Of a stretch of 64,000 nucleotides of DNA, positions 17,332-25,335 are shown one piece after another. The notes beneath the pieces were generated by a model, which worked only from the letters and a program-made list of their open reading frames with translations, was not told the DNA's origin and ran no database searches. Position 1 is the first letter of the stretch, and the number at the start of each line of letters is the position of its first letter. Source of the stretch: Paenibacillus sp. FSL H8-0332 (GTDB lineage Bacteria; Bacillota; Bacilli; Paenibacillales; Paenibacillaceae); NCBI RefSeq assembly GCF_037963835.1, contig NZ_CP150145.1, positions 4,836,001 through 4,900,000 on the forward strand. The letters run 5' to 3'. Made by a program: the position numbers and the translations under genes.

Positions 17332-18768
17332 CTATTCCTGCTCATGCTCCCGGCCAAGTAACCCGCTAAGCACCTCTGTGACATTCATGCCGGTCAGCGT
17401 CTTGGTCAGCTCAGGCACCTGCGCCATGATTTTGGCGATATCGCCGGTAATTTTGTTCACGCCTGCGGACGCCCCATCCTGGGAGATGACGGTGATCTTA
17501 TCTACCTTGGCCAGCGGGGAAGCGATTTTCTCAGCCAGCTCGGGCAGGATTTTCAGGAATTCCACGGTTAAGGCGGCTTGGGTGAACTGTTTGTACGCCT
17601 CGGCCTTCTTCTGCAGCGCTCCCGCTTCCGCAGCTCCGGCGAGCTGGACGATCTCCGCATTCGCCTTCCCTTTTGCCAGATCGGCCTCCGCTGTTGCCAG
17701 TCCGCGCTTGGTCGTAGTAGCTGCTTCGGCTTCCGCCTCCAGAATCTGCCGCTGCTTGGCGGCTTCCGCTCTCATAATCGTCGCCTGATTCTCCGCCTCC
17801 GCAGGCTTGATCACCGTTGCCTCCAGCTCCCGCTGTCTCAGCTCGACCTCGATCTCCCGGACTGTGCGGTTGGCTTCAGCCTCCATCTGAGTGATTTTCA
17901 CCTGTTCCGTAACCAGTGACTGCTTGATCTTGTTCTGCTGCAATTCATACGCCAGATCCGCCTGCGCCTTCTTCACCTCGGTCTCCAGCTTGAAGTCCGC
18001 CTGCTTAATGTTAAGCTCCTTCTCGAACAGGGATTCCTTCGCACGGGCAGCGGTTCCCGCTTCTATGGTCGCCTGATGGGCATTGGCTTTGGCAATGGAG
18101 GATTCCTTCTCCGCTTCGGCCTGTTTGATCTGAATGTCGCGTTCGGCTTCGGCCTTGGCAATACTGGCGTCGCGGCGGATACGCTCAATTTCGGGCACCC
18201 CCATATTGTCGATGTACCCTTTGTCGTCGGTAATCTTCTTGATGGTGAAGCTGACCACCTCCAGCCCCATTTTGTCGAGGTCCTCCGAGCAGGTCTCCCG
18301 CATCTTGCTGTTGATCTCGTCAGGGGTCTTGAGTATAGATTCTACGGTGAGCTGGCCGATCAGGCCGCGCAGATGACCCTCCACCGAATGCAAAATAATC
18401 GTCTCACGGTCCTCTTCAGGCCGGTCAATGAACTGCTCACTGGCGGTTAGAATGGCCGTTGGATCGCTTTTAATCTTAATCTGGGCTACCGCCTCCAGGT
18501 TCAGCTTGATGCCCTGGCGGGAAAACATGGCCTGCGCCGGGATAACATCGAAGCTCATCAGCATCATGGAGATGGTTTTATTGTTCTGAAAGCCGGGGAT
18601 GACGAACGTCCCGCCACCCTGGACCACTCTTTTGCCGCCGAGGCCGTATACGATCATGGCCTGATTGGGCGGAACCTTTTTATACGCGGTCACAATACTG
18701 GTTAACGCCAGCAGAATCACTACAACAATAGCTCCGGTTATATATAAAATTAACATTTGCTCCGACAC
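17332..18768 (-). CDS. floT: Flotillin-like membrane scaffold protein (SPFH/band 7)
   Basis: This 478-residue protein should organise functional membrane microdomains. A membrane segment lies at residues 5-27. An SPFH domain follows (about 30-200: KVPPNQAMIVYGLGGKRVV and the following residues). A long coiled-coil comes next, with Glu-Ala repeats (AKAEAERDIQIKQAEAEKES, EANRTVREIEVELRQRELEA). A conserved C-terminal region contains QFTQAALTVEFLKILPELAE. The start is GTG 18768, 6 nt after the nfeD stop, or ATG 18756 with GGAG close by. It is translationally close to the NfeD-like gene, as in the B. subtilis yuaF-yuaG pair. The symbol follows the B. subtilis homologue. Confidence 0.93.
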   Translation of the reverse strand: MSEQMLILYITGAIVVVILLALTSIVTAYKKVPPNQAMIVYGLGGKRVVQGGGTFVIPGFQNNKTISMMLMSFDVIPAQAMFSRQGIKLNLEAVAQIKIKSDPTAILTASEQFIDRPEEDRETIILHSVEGHLRGLIGQLTVESILKTPDEINSKMRETCSEDLDKMGLEVVSFTIKKITDDKGYIDNMGVPEIERIRRDASIAKAEAERDIQIKQAEAEKESSIAKANAHQATIEAGTAARAKESLFEKELNIKQADFKLETEVKKAQADLAYELQQNKIKQSLVTEQVKITQMEAEANRTVREIEVELRQRELEATVIKPAEAENQATIMRAEAAKQRQILEAEAEAATTTKRGLATAEADLAKGKANAEIVQLAGAAEAGALQKKAEAYKQFTQAALTVEFLKILPELAEKIASPLAKVDKITVISQDGASAGVNKITGDIAKIMAQVPELTKTLTGMNVTEVLSGLLGREHEQE

Positions 18769-18774
18769 TCCCCG

Positions 18775-19329
18775 TTAGTTATGTTCCATTTCCCGTTCGA
18801 ACAGGGTGACCGCTGCGATCCCCTTATCCGTCTTCACAATAATCACCCGATCGCCCCGCAGCAGCGACTGACCGGATTCGGCCCGCACGCCGATGGAGCG
18901 CATGGTTCCGTGCAGCACATACTTCATCTCTCCCACGGCCCCATCCGCTGCGGCAATGCTGATATAGCCGAGCTGGCCGGCCGGCTCATAATCGAGTTCA
19001 CTCATACTGCTGTCATACCGGGTCATCACCCGGGCCAGCACCGTGTAGAGCAGGATGCCCGGCAGCAGGGCGATCAAGGTACAGACCAGCACCACGGCGA
19101 GCAGCTGCATCCCGCTGTACTTGACAAGCATATACCCCGTGCCGCCCCAGACGGTGACAAACACCATCAGTGGTAGAATCGGCAGAAAGCCCGGCCCCCC
19201 GGCATCCCCTCCCCCAACATGCAGGTGGCCTACCAGGCCGTGTCCATGAATGCTGCCACTGAGGATAAGCAGGAGGCCCACCCAGAAACAGACGATAAAT
19301 ACAGTAGCGATGGTAACCCCTCCTTTCAA
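18775..19329 (-). CDS. NfeD-like membrane protein (YuaF type), probable non-canonical start
   Basis: This protein of about 180 residues has membrane segments (TIATVFIVCFWVGLLLILSG, LPLMVFVTVWGGTGYMLV, LAVVLVCTLIALLPGILLYT) and a C-terminal OB-fold (GYISIAAADGAVGEMKYVLH, SLLRGDRVIIVKT). NfeD proteins partner flotillins, and the flotillin gene follows after 6 nt. The start is odd. The only in-frame standard codon is TTG at 19329, but the strong AAGGAGG (19325-19319) lies downstream of it. That site has ideal 7-nt spacing to an in-frame ATC at 19311, so initiation at AUC is possible. The coordinates give the outer limit. Confidence 0.82.
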   Translation of the reverse strand: MKGGVTIATVFIVCFWVGLLLILSGSIHGHGLVGHLHVGGGDAGGPGFLPILPLMVFVTVWGGTGYMLVKYSGMQLLAVVLVCTLIALLPGILLYTVLARVMTRYDSSMSELDYEPAGQLGYISIAAADGAVGEMKYVLHGTMRSIGVRAESGQSLLRGDRVIIVKTDKGIAAVTLFEREMEHN

Positions 19330-19336
19330 TGAAATA

Positions 19337-19420
19337 TGACTATAAGAAAACTGACTGTAGTGGCGATGCGGAAACTGACTATTGTGGTAAATAAAAAGAC
19401 TAATTCGAATTTAAAATGAC
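19337..19420 (-). promoter_or_regulatory. Five iterated TGACTA/TAGTCA motifs upstream of nfeD
   Basis: TGAC or AGAC followed by T occurs with GAC at 19338, 19353, 19377, 19398 and 19418, mostly after an A-run (for example GAAACTGACTATTGTGG beside GAAAACTGACTGTAGTGG). Spacings are 15, 24, 21 and 20 nt. They lie 8-90 nt before nfeD and could be tandem regulator sites. The regulator is not identifiable. Confidence 0.35.
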
Positions 19421-19529
19421 TAATTAATGTTGTTATATGATTTAATTGTGCTTCTCTCCGTCACAATTGCACCTAATTTCCACTTTGGGCTGCTTGGTCA
19501 GTTGGGGGCAAAGACGCATACTTGGTTCA

Positions 19530-19712
19530 GGTGCACTAGTGCTCTTCATTCGCTCGTTTAGCTAACATTTCCGGGATTCTGGTGCACTTGTGCTCTTCAT
19601 TCGCTCGTTTAGCTAACATTTCCGGGAATCAGGTGCACTTGTGCTCCTCATTTACTCGTTTAGCTAACATTTCCGGGATTCTGGTGCACTTGTGCTCCTC
19701 ATTTACTCGTTT
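19530..19712. repeat. 51-bp tandem array, left part
   Basis: Units contain GGTGCACTTGTGCTCTTCAT and CGTTTAGCTAACATTTCCGG. GTGCAC starts at 19531, 19582, 19633 and 19684, an exact 51-bp period. The array is cut at 19712 by an IS and resumes at 21105. Confidence 0.9.
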
Positions 19713-19783
19713 CTCTTAAGCCCCCTAATCAAAGTGGAGACCTTGACATGTAAGAGGTACACTAAGAAGAGGGAGTGGAGCCG

Positions 19784-20122
19784 ATGAGAAGCAACAAGTT
19801 GTATGACGAACAGCGGATCAAAGTAGCCCAAGAAGCGATCAATGGAACCAAGGTTTCCTTCCTGGCCCGAAAGTATTCCGTCTCTCCCAGCACCATTGCC
19901 AATTGGGTGAAGTTCTACAAAGAACGATTTGGAGAAGAGGCCACTCCGTCCGTCCAAGAACGGATTGAAGATGCGGAGCGTGTCCAAGATCTGGAGACGA
20001 AGATGGAGACGGCCATTAAGTTATTGGGTGAAAAGGATCTGGAAATCGAACTGCTGCGTGAACTCTTAAAAAAAGCCAACCCCGCTTACAAGACAAACTC
20101 GAACTGGCCGACGAAGCGATAA
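19784..20122 (+). CDS. IS3-family transposase OrfA (helix-turn-helix)
   Basis: This protein of 112 residues has an N-terminal helix-turn-helix (QRIKVAQEAINGTKVSFLAR, KYSVSPSTIANWVK) that recognises the IS ends. A leucine-zipper-like helix follows (VQDLETKMETAIKLLGEKDL). The ATG at 19784 is preferred over the GTG at 19775 from Shine-Dalgarno spacing. It ends inside the frameshift stem-loop, as is usual for IS3 elements. Confidence 0.9.
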   Translation: MRSNKLYDEQRIKVAQEAINGTKVSFLARKYSVSPSTIANWVKFYKERFGEEATPSVQERIEDAERVQDLETKMETAIKLLGEKDLEIELLRELLKKANPAYKTNSNWPTKR

Positions 20123-21042
20123 AGCGGGGTTATTCGGCTACACTGGTTCTACGTATCGTGGAGGTTCAACCTTCCACCTATTATGCGCATAAAAAACGTT
20201 TCCTGGGGCTTTGGAGTGCCCCGGATGCGGTCGTGACTTCGGGTCGTCCGATCCCCGCCTATTCCCTCACTACCGGCGGTCTGCGGGTCAGTGACCTACA
20301 GATCGAGGAGTGGCTGAGTGAGCTGGTAGAGGGCGAGGAGAACGGCTATGGCTACCGGAACCTGGCGTATGCCCTATCGGTCCAGCAGGGCTTAATCCTC
20401 AACCACAAGAAGGCGTACCGGCTGTGCAAGAAGCTCGGATTGCTTCAGAAAAAGCCGGTGAGGAACCTAAAATACCCTCGACGTTTAGCGCGAAATCGAG
20501 TGGTCACCGGCCCCAACCAACTCTGGCAGATTGACATTAAATATGGATACATTCATGGCTACGACCGCTTCTTTTTTATCTTTGATATGATTGATGTGTT
20601 TGACCGCTGTATCGTCGGCTACCACGTGGGCGCGAGCTGTACAGCGAAGCAAGTCTGTGCCACGTTAAGGGAGGCGCTGGGCCGACGTTTACAGCCTGGA
20701 GATCCCTCACCGGTGATCCGTTCCGATAACGGCCCGCAATTCCTAAGCGACGTCTTTGGCGAGCTGTGTGCGGAAACGCAGCGTCCTCTGGAGCATGAGC
20801 GGATTCCTCCAAAAACGCCGAATATGAACGCCTACATTGAGTCGTTTCACAGTATTTTGGAGAGAGATTTGTACACGAAAAGGTACTTTGAAACGTTTGA
20901 AGAAGCCTATGAAGCGGTCGCAGTTTATATTAATTTTTACAACGAGCGCCGTTTTCATGGCAGTTTGCAGCGCATGAGCCCCAAGCAATACCACGCCGCA
21001 TGGAAAGCAGGCAAGCTAAAACCGATAGAAATAAAGCTGTAA
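20062..21042 (+). CDS. IS3-family transposase OrfB (DDE integrase), made by -1 frameshift
   Basis: The open frame runs from just after a TGA at 20059 to 21042. An independent GTG start at 20158 is possible but has no good ribosome site, so the main product is probably the OrfAB fusion. The integrase core shows the DDE triad: D in LWQIDIKYGY, D in VIRSDNGPQF, and E in NMNAYIESFHS, followed by the typical YINFYNERRFHGSL. The N-terminal part has the HTH_21-like segment GYGYRNLAYALS. No stop or deletion interrupts it. Confidence 0.9.
   Translation, partial: TLKKSQPRLQDKLELADEAIKRGYSATLVLRIVEVQPSTYYAHKKRFLGLWSAPDAVVTSGRPIPAYSLTTGGLRVSDLQIEEWLSELVEGEENGYGYRNLAYALSVQQGLILNHKKAYRLCKKLGLLQKKPVRNLKYPRRLARNRVVTGPNQLWQIDIKYGYIHGYDRFFFIFDMIDVFDRCIVGYHVGASCTAKQVCATLREALGRRLQPGDPSPVIRSDNGPQFLSDVFGELCAETQRPLEHERIPPKTPNMNAYIESFHSILERDLYTKRYFETFEEAYEAVAVYINFYNERRFHGSLQRMSPKQYHAAWKAGKLKPIEIKL
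20068..20131 (+). promoter_or_regulatory. Programmed -1 ribosomal frameshift signal
   Basis: The heptamer A AAA AAA (20068-20074) follows the OrfA codon TTA. Three nt later the perfect 10-bp stem AACCCCGCTT (20078-20087) / AAGCGGGGTT (20122-20131) encloses a 34-nt loop. Slippage joins OrfA to OrfB in frame. Confidence 0.85.
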
Positions 21043-21104
21043 ACAAGATCCTGCGAAAACACGAGTTTTTAGCAGAATGTCTCCATAATTAGGTGGCCGA
21101 ACCG

Positions 21105-21359
21105 GTTTAGCTAACATTTCCTGGAATCAGGTGCACTTGTGCTCTTCATTTGCTCGTTTAGCCAACATTGCCGGGAATCAGGTGCACTTGTGCTCTTCAT
21201 TTACTCGTTTAGCTAACATTTCCGGGAATCAGGTGCACTTGTGCTCTTCATTTACTCGTTTAGCTAACATTGCCGGGAATCAGGTGCACTAGTGCTCTTC
21301 ATTCGCTCGTTTAGCTAACATTTCCGGGATTCTGGTGCACTTGTGCTCTTCATTTGCTC
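21105..21359. repeat. 51-bp tandem array, right part
   Basis: GTGCAC starts at 21131, 21182, 21233, 21284 and 21335, again exactly 51 bp apart. With the left part this gives nine units. Units differ by a few substitutions (GCCGGG/TCCGGG, TTGTG/TAGTG, TTTACTCG/TTCGCTCG). Confidence 0.9.
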
Positions 21360-21483
21360 TCGCACCTGCCTGCTCTTCGCCTCCCAGCAAACTCTCGCCA
21401 CCATCAGAGGGATTTATCCCTTCATTTCCACCTCCAGCCCACTTCCAACTGATTTAATGGGATTTATGCCTTTCCTGCACAGC

Positions 21484-21519
21484 AAAAAGACCACAGTAGC
21501 AGCAGGGCTCTCCGTGGTC
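21484..21519 (-). terminator. Riboswitch expression-platform terminator
   Basis: On the minus strand GACCAC (21519-21514) pairs with GTGGTC (21494-21489), followed by TTTTT (21488-21484). It lies just 3' of the c-di-AMP aptamer and fits the transcription attenuation seen with this riboswitch class. Confidence 0.8.
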
Positions 21520-21527
21520 GGTTAATC

Positions 21528-21722
21528 GATCATGGCGCTCATCCTCTCTCTTCGAGGCTTACGGGGTTAGCTGACGGATTCGGGCAGCGAGATTGCCCTA
21601 CCTCACCGGAGCCATAATAGCACACTGGCAAGGATTCACCCCGGGTACTCAGCAGCCAATCCTTAAGCCGTTTGCACCAGTTGGTTCCCCCGTTCCCGTT
21701 ACGGAATTCAGCCATTTCAAGA
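21528..21722 (-). ncRNA. ydaO-yuaA (c-di-AMP) riboswitch
   Basis: On the minus strand the conserved blocks appear in the right order: CGGGGGAACC near 21690, GGGGTGAATCC near 21636, and CCCGAATCCGTCAGCTAACC near 21583-21564, followed by CCGTAAGC and GAGAGGATGAGC. This is the signature of RF00379, an aptamer that turns expression off when c-di-AMP is high. Known targets are potassium transport and cell-wall hydrolase genes. Here no minus-strand gene follows: the transcript enters the 51-bp array and then the antisense strand of the IS. The next minus-strand gene is nfeD, 2.2 kb away. Confidence 0.88.
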
Positions 21723-21942
21723 ACAGTGTCATTTCATTCGGTTGTTGATTGAATCTTACGCCTGCAGCCATTTAATGTAAAACCTCACGGATGACAAAAG
21801 AAGTCAAAAATGCTGTCCCTTCACGAATGAAGGCGCATTCTTCAGCTCTGCTCTTATCCGCCCGGGGATTTGCTCGTGCTATCGTCTGTTTACACCAATG
21901 TTACTCTTCCTCTCACGTACTACTCACTTACTCACCTATTCT
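21723..21942. other. Non-coding gap above the riboswitch
   Basis: No gene is supported. The minus strand has a possible promoter for the riboswitch (TTGTCA, 16 nt, TTAAAT near 21795-21770). The rest shows no recognisable signal. Confidence 0.3.
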
Positions 21943-22046
21943 TCTCCTACTCTCCTACTCTCCTACTCTCCTACTCTCCTACTCTCCTACTCTCCTACTC
22001 TCCTACTCTCCTACTCTCCTATTCTCCTACTCTCCTACTCTCCTAC
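21943..22046. repeat. Octanucleotide tandem repeat (TCTCCTAC)13
   Basis: Thirteen head-to-tail 8-bp units span 104 bp; one unit (22015-22022) is TCTCCTAT. The strand is pure C/T. It lies 293 bp before the TetR gene. Between 22047 and 22330 the C/T-rich bias continues without a gene. Confidence 0.92.
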
Positions 22047-22338
22047 TCTTACTCCCACAGTAACTCTCACTCACTCATTTGCTCACTCATTTACTCAATT
22101 GCCTCCCACTAACTTCTCATTATCCTCACAACTATTTCCCACTCCACTCCCTTCCCCACGCCCTCCTACCTTAATCCCCTAACCCCCCACCTTTCTTCCC
22201 CACTCCACTACTCCAAATTTGAAACATTCACATTTCCGTCACTCGATGCTCATTGTGCAATCTTTCCCTTTGAGCAATAATAGAACCTATAGATTCTATA
22301 GAGCTTATAGATCCCAGAGAAAGGAGGAACATTGAAAT

Positions 22339-22956
22339 TTGAATTCCAAACTGAATCTGCGGGACAAAAAAAAGGAAGCCACCGCCTACGCTTTATCCGT
22401 TGCGGCCTTCGAGCTTGCGCTTGAGCATGGCATGGACGGCTTCATTGTGGATGATGTTGTTCAGAAGGCCGGTTATTCCCGGCGGACTTTTGCGAATTAC
22501 TTCTCCTGTAAGGAGGAGGCAGTCGCCGCCTACTTCATCGGCAGTGCCAACAAAGAAGATGATAAAGCCCTGCTTGCCGGGCTTCCGGCGAATGCTACAC
22601 CGCTGGACGCTCTATACAATCTGCTACAGCTGCAATTTACCTCTGAGTTCCTGCATAAATTGCGGCAGTTCGTCTCGCTGGCGAATCAGTACCCATCCCT
22701 GGAGCCTTATATTCTCAGCGTATTCCGTCGTCTGCAAATCGCAGCACAGGAAGTGCTTGAGCAGTTCTCCCACGGGCGCTATTCCGACGGGTATACCCAT
22801 CTGCTGGCTGGTGCCGTCTATGGTGCCTTCGTACCTATAGTGGACGGACGGCTCAATGTTATGCTCCCGGGTGAACAGCAGAGCGAAGGCTCCGATGCCA
22901 TGCCTTTTGATCAGTACCTGAATTCCATGTTTGCTTATTTACGCAACGGCTTCTAA
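22339..22956 (+). CDS. TetR family transcriptional regulator
   Basis: This 205-residue regulator has an N-terminal TetR helix-turn-helix (VAAFELALEHGMDGFIVDDV, VQKAGYSRRTFANYFSCKEE, residues 20-60). An all-helical ligand domain follows that I cannot assign. The start is a TTG at 22339, 11 nt after AAGGAGG; an in-frame TGA at 22333 excludes a longer product. The MMPL exporter gene follows after 29 nt in the same direction, so this is probably its repressor, responding to an exported compound (inference). Confidence 0.88.
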   Translation: MNSKLNLRDKKKEATAYALSVAAFELALEHGMDGFIVDDVVQKAGYSRRTFANYFSCKEEAVAAYFIGSANKEDDKALLAGLPANATPLDALYNLLQLQFTSEFLHKLRQFVSLANQYPSLEPYILSVFRRLQIAAQEVLEQFSHGRYSDGYTHLLAGAVYGAFVPIVDGRLNVMLPGEQQSEGSDAMPFDQYLNSMFAYLRNGF

Positions 22957-22985
22957 ATTCACAGATAAAGAGGAGAAACCACTAC

Positions 22986-25331
22986 ATGTCTACCTTTCTA
23001 TACCGCTTAGGTAAATCGGCTTATGCCAAGCCTTGGGCCTTCATTGCAGTCTGGATCATTGTACTCGGAGTTGTAGGCACCCTGATTGGAGTCAACGGCA
23101 TTCAATCCAGCTCCGAGATGAAAATTGAAGGCACAGAGTCGCAAAAAGTGCTGGATAAGCTGACAAAAGAGCTGCCCGCTGCGGCCGGAGGCCAGGCTAG
23201 TATCGCCTTCACGGCTCCGGACGGAGAACGTCTGGATACGCCTGAGCGTACAGCTCTGCTTCTAAAAGCTATTAATGATGTATACAACATGGAATATGTC
23301 ATCAATCCTGTAGAGCTGGCAGCACAAGCAGCTGCTGATCCTGCCGCCGCTGCTGATCCTGCCGCCGCCGCTGGGCAAGCTGCCGCCGATCCTGCCGCTG
23401 TTTCGGGCCAAGCCGATCCTGCCGCTGCTGCTCAGGCAGCACCGTTCGGTCCGCTGATCGTTGACGGCGCTCCCGTTCCCGGCGTGATGCTGTCGGCTAA
23501 CGGCAGTATTGCCCTATTCCAGTTCCAGTTCACGGTTCAACAGACATCTCTGCCATCGGAGGTGCCGGATAATATCATCGATACCGTAACTGAGGTTGAA
23601 CAGTCCGGTTCAGGCATTACCGCGATTCCAAGCGACTCGCTCAAAAGCATGCCGGCCATTGGTTCCACGGAAGCGATCGGCGTAGCCGTTGCTGCCATCG
23701 TATTGTTCCTGACGCTGGGCTCGGTTGTCGCCGCAGGCTTGCCGCTGTTGACCGCGCTTCTCGGAGTCGGCATCAGCGTCGGAGGTGCCTTTGCCCTCGG
23801 CAGCCTGATCCAGATGAACGATATTACACCGGTTCTTGCCGTGATGATCGGTCTCGCGGTAGGGATCGACTACTCGCTCTTCATTGTGAACCGGCAGCGC
23901 CGTCTGATCCTGGATGAGAAATTAAGCGCAGCAGAAGCAGCAAGCCGGGCACTCGGCACCGCCGGCAGCGCTGTATTCTTCGCCGGTCTGACCGTAATTA
24001 TCGCCCTGTGCGGCATGCTCGTCATTGGCATCGGCTTCTTATCGACAATGGCACTTGTGGCTGCGGCCAGTGTTCTCATCAATGTATTGCTGGCATTGTC
24101 CCTGCTGCCTGCGCTGCTCGGCCTGGTCGGTGAACGGATCGTAACCGCCAAGGCCCGGACCAAGCACAGCATAGCCGCCAAAAAATCCCAGAACAGCTTC
24201 TCTCACCGCTGGGCAAATGCTACGGTGAAATATCGCTGGGCCATCATTATACTCGTGGTGCTGGTTCTGGGCACAGCCGCAATCCCGGTGACCAAGATGG
24301 AGTTGGGTATTCCATCCGGCGCCTCGGCGAACCTGGATACTCCGGCCCGCCAGAGCTATGATGTCATCTCCAAAGGGTTCGGCGAAGGCTTCAATGGCCC
24401 GCTCCTGCTCGTAGCAGAGCCGAAGAATCCGACTGATACCCTCTCGATGCAGGTCGTAGGCAAGCTGGTGCAGGAACTGCAAATGCATGATAACGTTGCA
24501 CTCGTGTCCCCGTTGGGCTTGAATCCCACCGGCAAGCTCGCCATTATCAGCCTGATTCCGAAGACAGGGCCCACAGATACCGCAACCAGAGACCTTGTAC
24601 AGGAGCTGCGCGATCCAGCATCCAGCCTGACCACCGGCAACAATATTAATCTTGGCGTGACCGGCTTCACGGCCATCAATATTGATATGTCCTCGAAGCT
24701 GTCCGATGCCTTCCCTGTGTACATCGGGATCATCGTTATCCTGTCGCTGATCATACTGCTGCTGGTGTTCCGGTCGATTATCGTACCTATCAAAGCAACC
24801 GTCGGCTTCGTGTTAAGTATTATTGCCACCTTCGGCGTAACCACCGCCGTCTATCAATGGGGCTGGCTGCATTCGCTGTTCGGCTTCGATACCGGCGGAC
24901 CGCTGCTGAGCTTCATGCCGATCCTGGTCACCGGTATTCTGTACGGACTCGCTATGGATTATCAGGTCTTCCTCGTCAGCTCGATGCGAGAAGCTTATGT
25001 CCACGGCCGCCATGGCAAGGAGAGTGTTATTCACGGCTATGATCTGGCCAGCCGGGTCGTACTGGCCGCAGGTGTGATCATGGTATCCGTCTTCGCCGGC
25101 TTCATCTTCGCCCCGGATGCAATGATTAAGCAGATCGGCTTCGCCCTGGCCTTCGGTATCCTGATCGATGCCTTCATCATCCGGATGACGCTCGTTCCGG
25201 CCGTCATGGCCGTCTTCGGCGACAAAGCCTGGTGGCTGCCGAAATGGCTGGACCGCCTGCTGCCGAATCTCGATGTCGAAGGCGATAAGCTGATCGCCAA
25301 GCTGAATGCTGAGAGCGGACAAAACAAGTAG
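22986..25331 (+). CDS. MMPL/RND-type membrane exporter (YdfJ-like) with Ala/Asp/Pro-rich insert
   Basis: This 781-residue exporter has two halves, each with one membrane helix, an extracellular domain, then a five-helix bundle. Typical family motifs are TPVLAVMIGLAVGIDYSLFI and ITGILYGLAMDYQVFLVSS-like sequence (seen as GILYGLAMDYQVFLVSSMRE). Such proteins move lipids, peptides or drugs using the proton gradient. Residues about 114-153 are a low-complexity stretch with four ADPAA units, lying in the first extracellular domain and encoded by an imperfect GATCCTGCCGC DNA repeat. A good ribosome site (AGAGGAG) precedes the ATG. It is probably co-transcribed with and controlled by the upstream TetR gene. 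Confidence 0.9.
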   Translation: MSTFLYRLGKSAYAKPWAFIAVWIIVLGVVGTLIGVNGIQSSSEMKIEGTESQKVLDKLTKELPAAAGGQASIAFTAPDGERLDTPERTALLLKAINDVYNMEYVINPVELAAQAAADPAAAADPAAAAGQAAADPAAVSGQADPAAAAQAAPFGPLIVDGAPVPGVMLSANGSIALFQFQFTVQQTSLPSEVPDNIIDTVTEVEQSGSGITAIPSDSLKSMPAIGSTEAIGVAVAAIVLFLTLGSVVAAGLPLLTALLGVGISVGGAFALGSLIQMNDITPVLAVMIGLAVGIDYSLFIVNRQRRLILDEKLSAAEAASRALGTAGSAVFFAGLTVIIALCGMLVIGIGFLSTMALVAAASVLINVLLALSLLPALLGLVGERIVTAKARTKHSIAAKKSQNSFSHRWANATVKYRWAIIILVVLVLGTAAIPVTKMELGIPSGASANLDTPARQSYDVISKGFGEGFNGPLLLVAEPKNPTDTLSMQVVGKLVQELQMHDNVALVSPLGLNPTGKLAIISLIPKTGPTDTATRDLVQELRDPASSLTTGNNINLGVTGFTAINIDMSSKLSDAFPVYIGIIVILSLIILLLVFRSIIVPIKATVGFVLSIIATFGVTTAVYQWGWLHSLFGFDTGGPLLSFMPILVTGILYGLAMDYQVFLVSSMREAYVHGRHGKESVIHGYDLASRVVLAAGVIMVSVFAGFIFAPDAMIKQIGFALAFGILIDAFIIRMTLVPAVMAVFGDKAWWLPKWLDRLLPNLDVEGDKLIAKLNAESGQNK

Positions 25332-25335
25332 AAAC

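Larger units (their letters stand above)
19713..21104 (+). mobile_element. IS3-family insertion sequence, 1,392 bp
   Basis: The element carries orfA and orfB with a -1 frameshift signal. Its ends are imperfect inverted repeats: CCTAAT...TGGAGACCTT on the left (from about 19723) and, read inward from the right end, CCTAAT...TGGAGACATT. GTTT at 19709-19712 and 21105-21108 is the candidate 4-bp target duplication. Removing 1,396 bp (IS plus one GTTT) restores the 51-bp period of the host array exactly, because the flanking GTGCAC sites are 1,447 bp apart. That supports these boundaries. Both frames are intact, so the copy may be active. Confidence 0.85.

Noticed and set aside
19530..21359. CRISPR array
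   Set aside because: The 51-bp units are directly adjacent with no unique spacers and there are no cas genes. It is a simple tandem array.
21105..21370. Repeat protein encoded on the minus strand through the 51-bp array
   Set aside because: One frame is open in most units, but units with CACTAG create in-frame stops, and there is no start or ribosome site.
21791..22182. Small proteins over the TCTCCTAC repeat
   Set aside because: Three overlapping frames are open only because of the repeat; sequence is low-complexity Leu/Ser/Tyr/Thr/Pro without ribosome sites.
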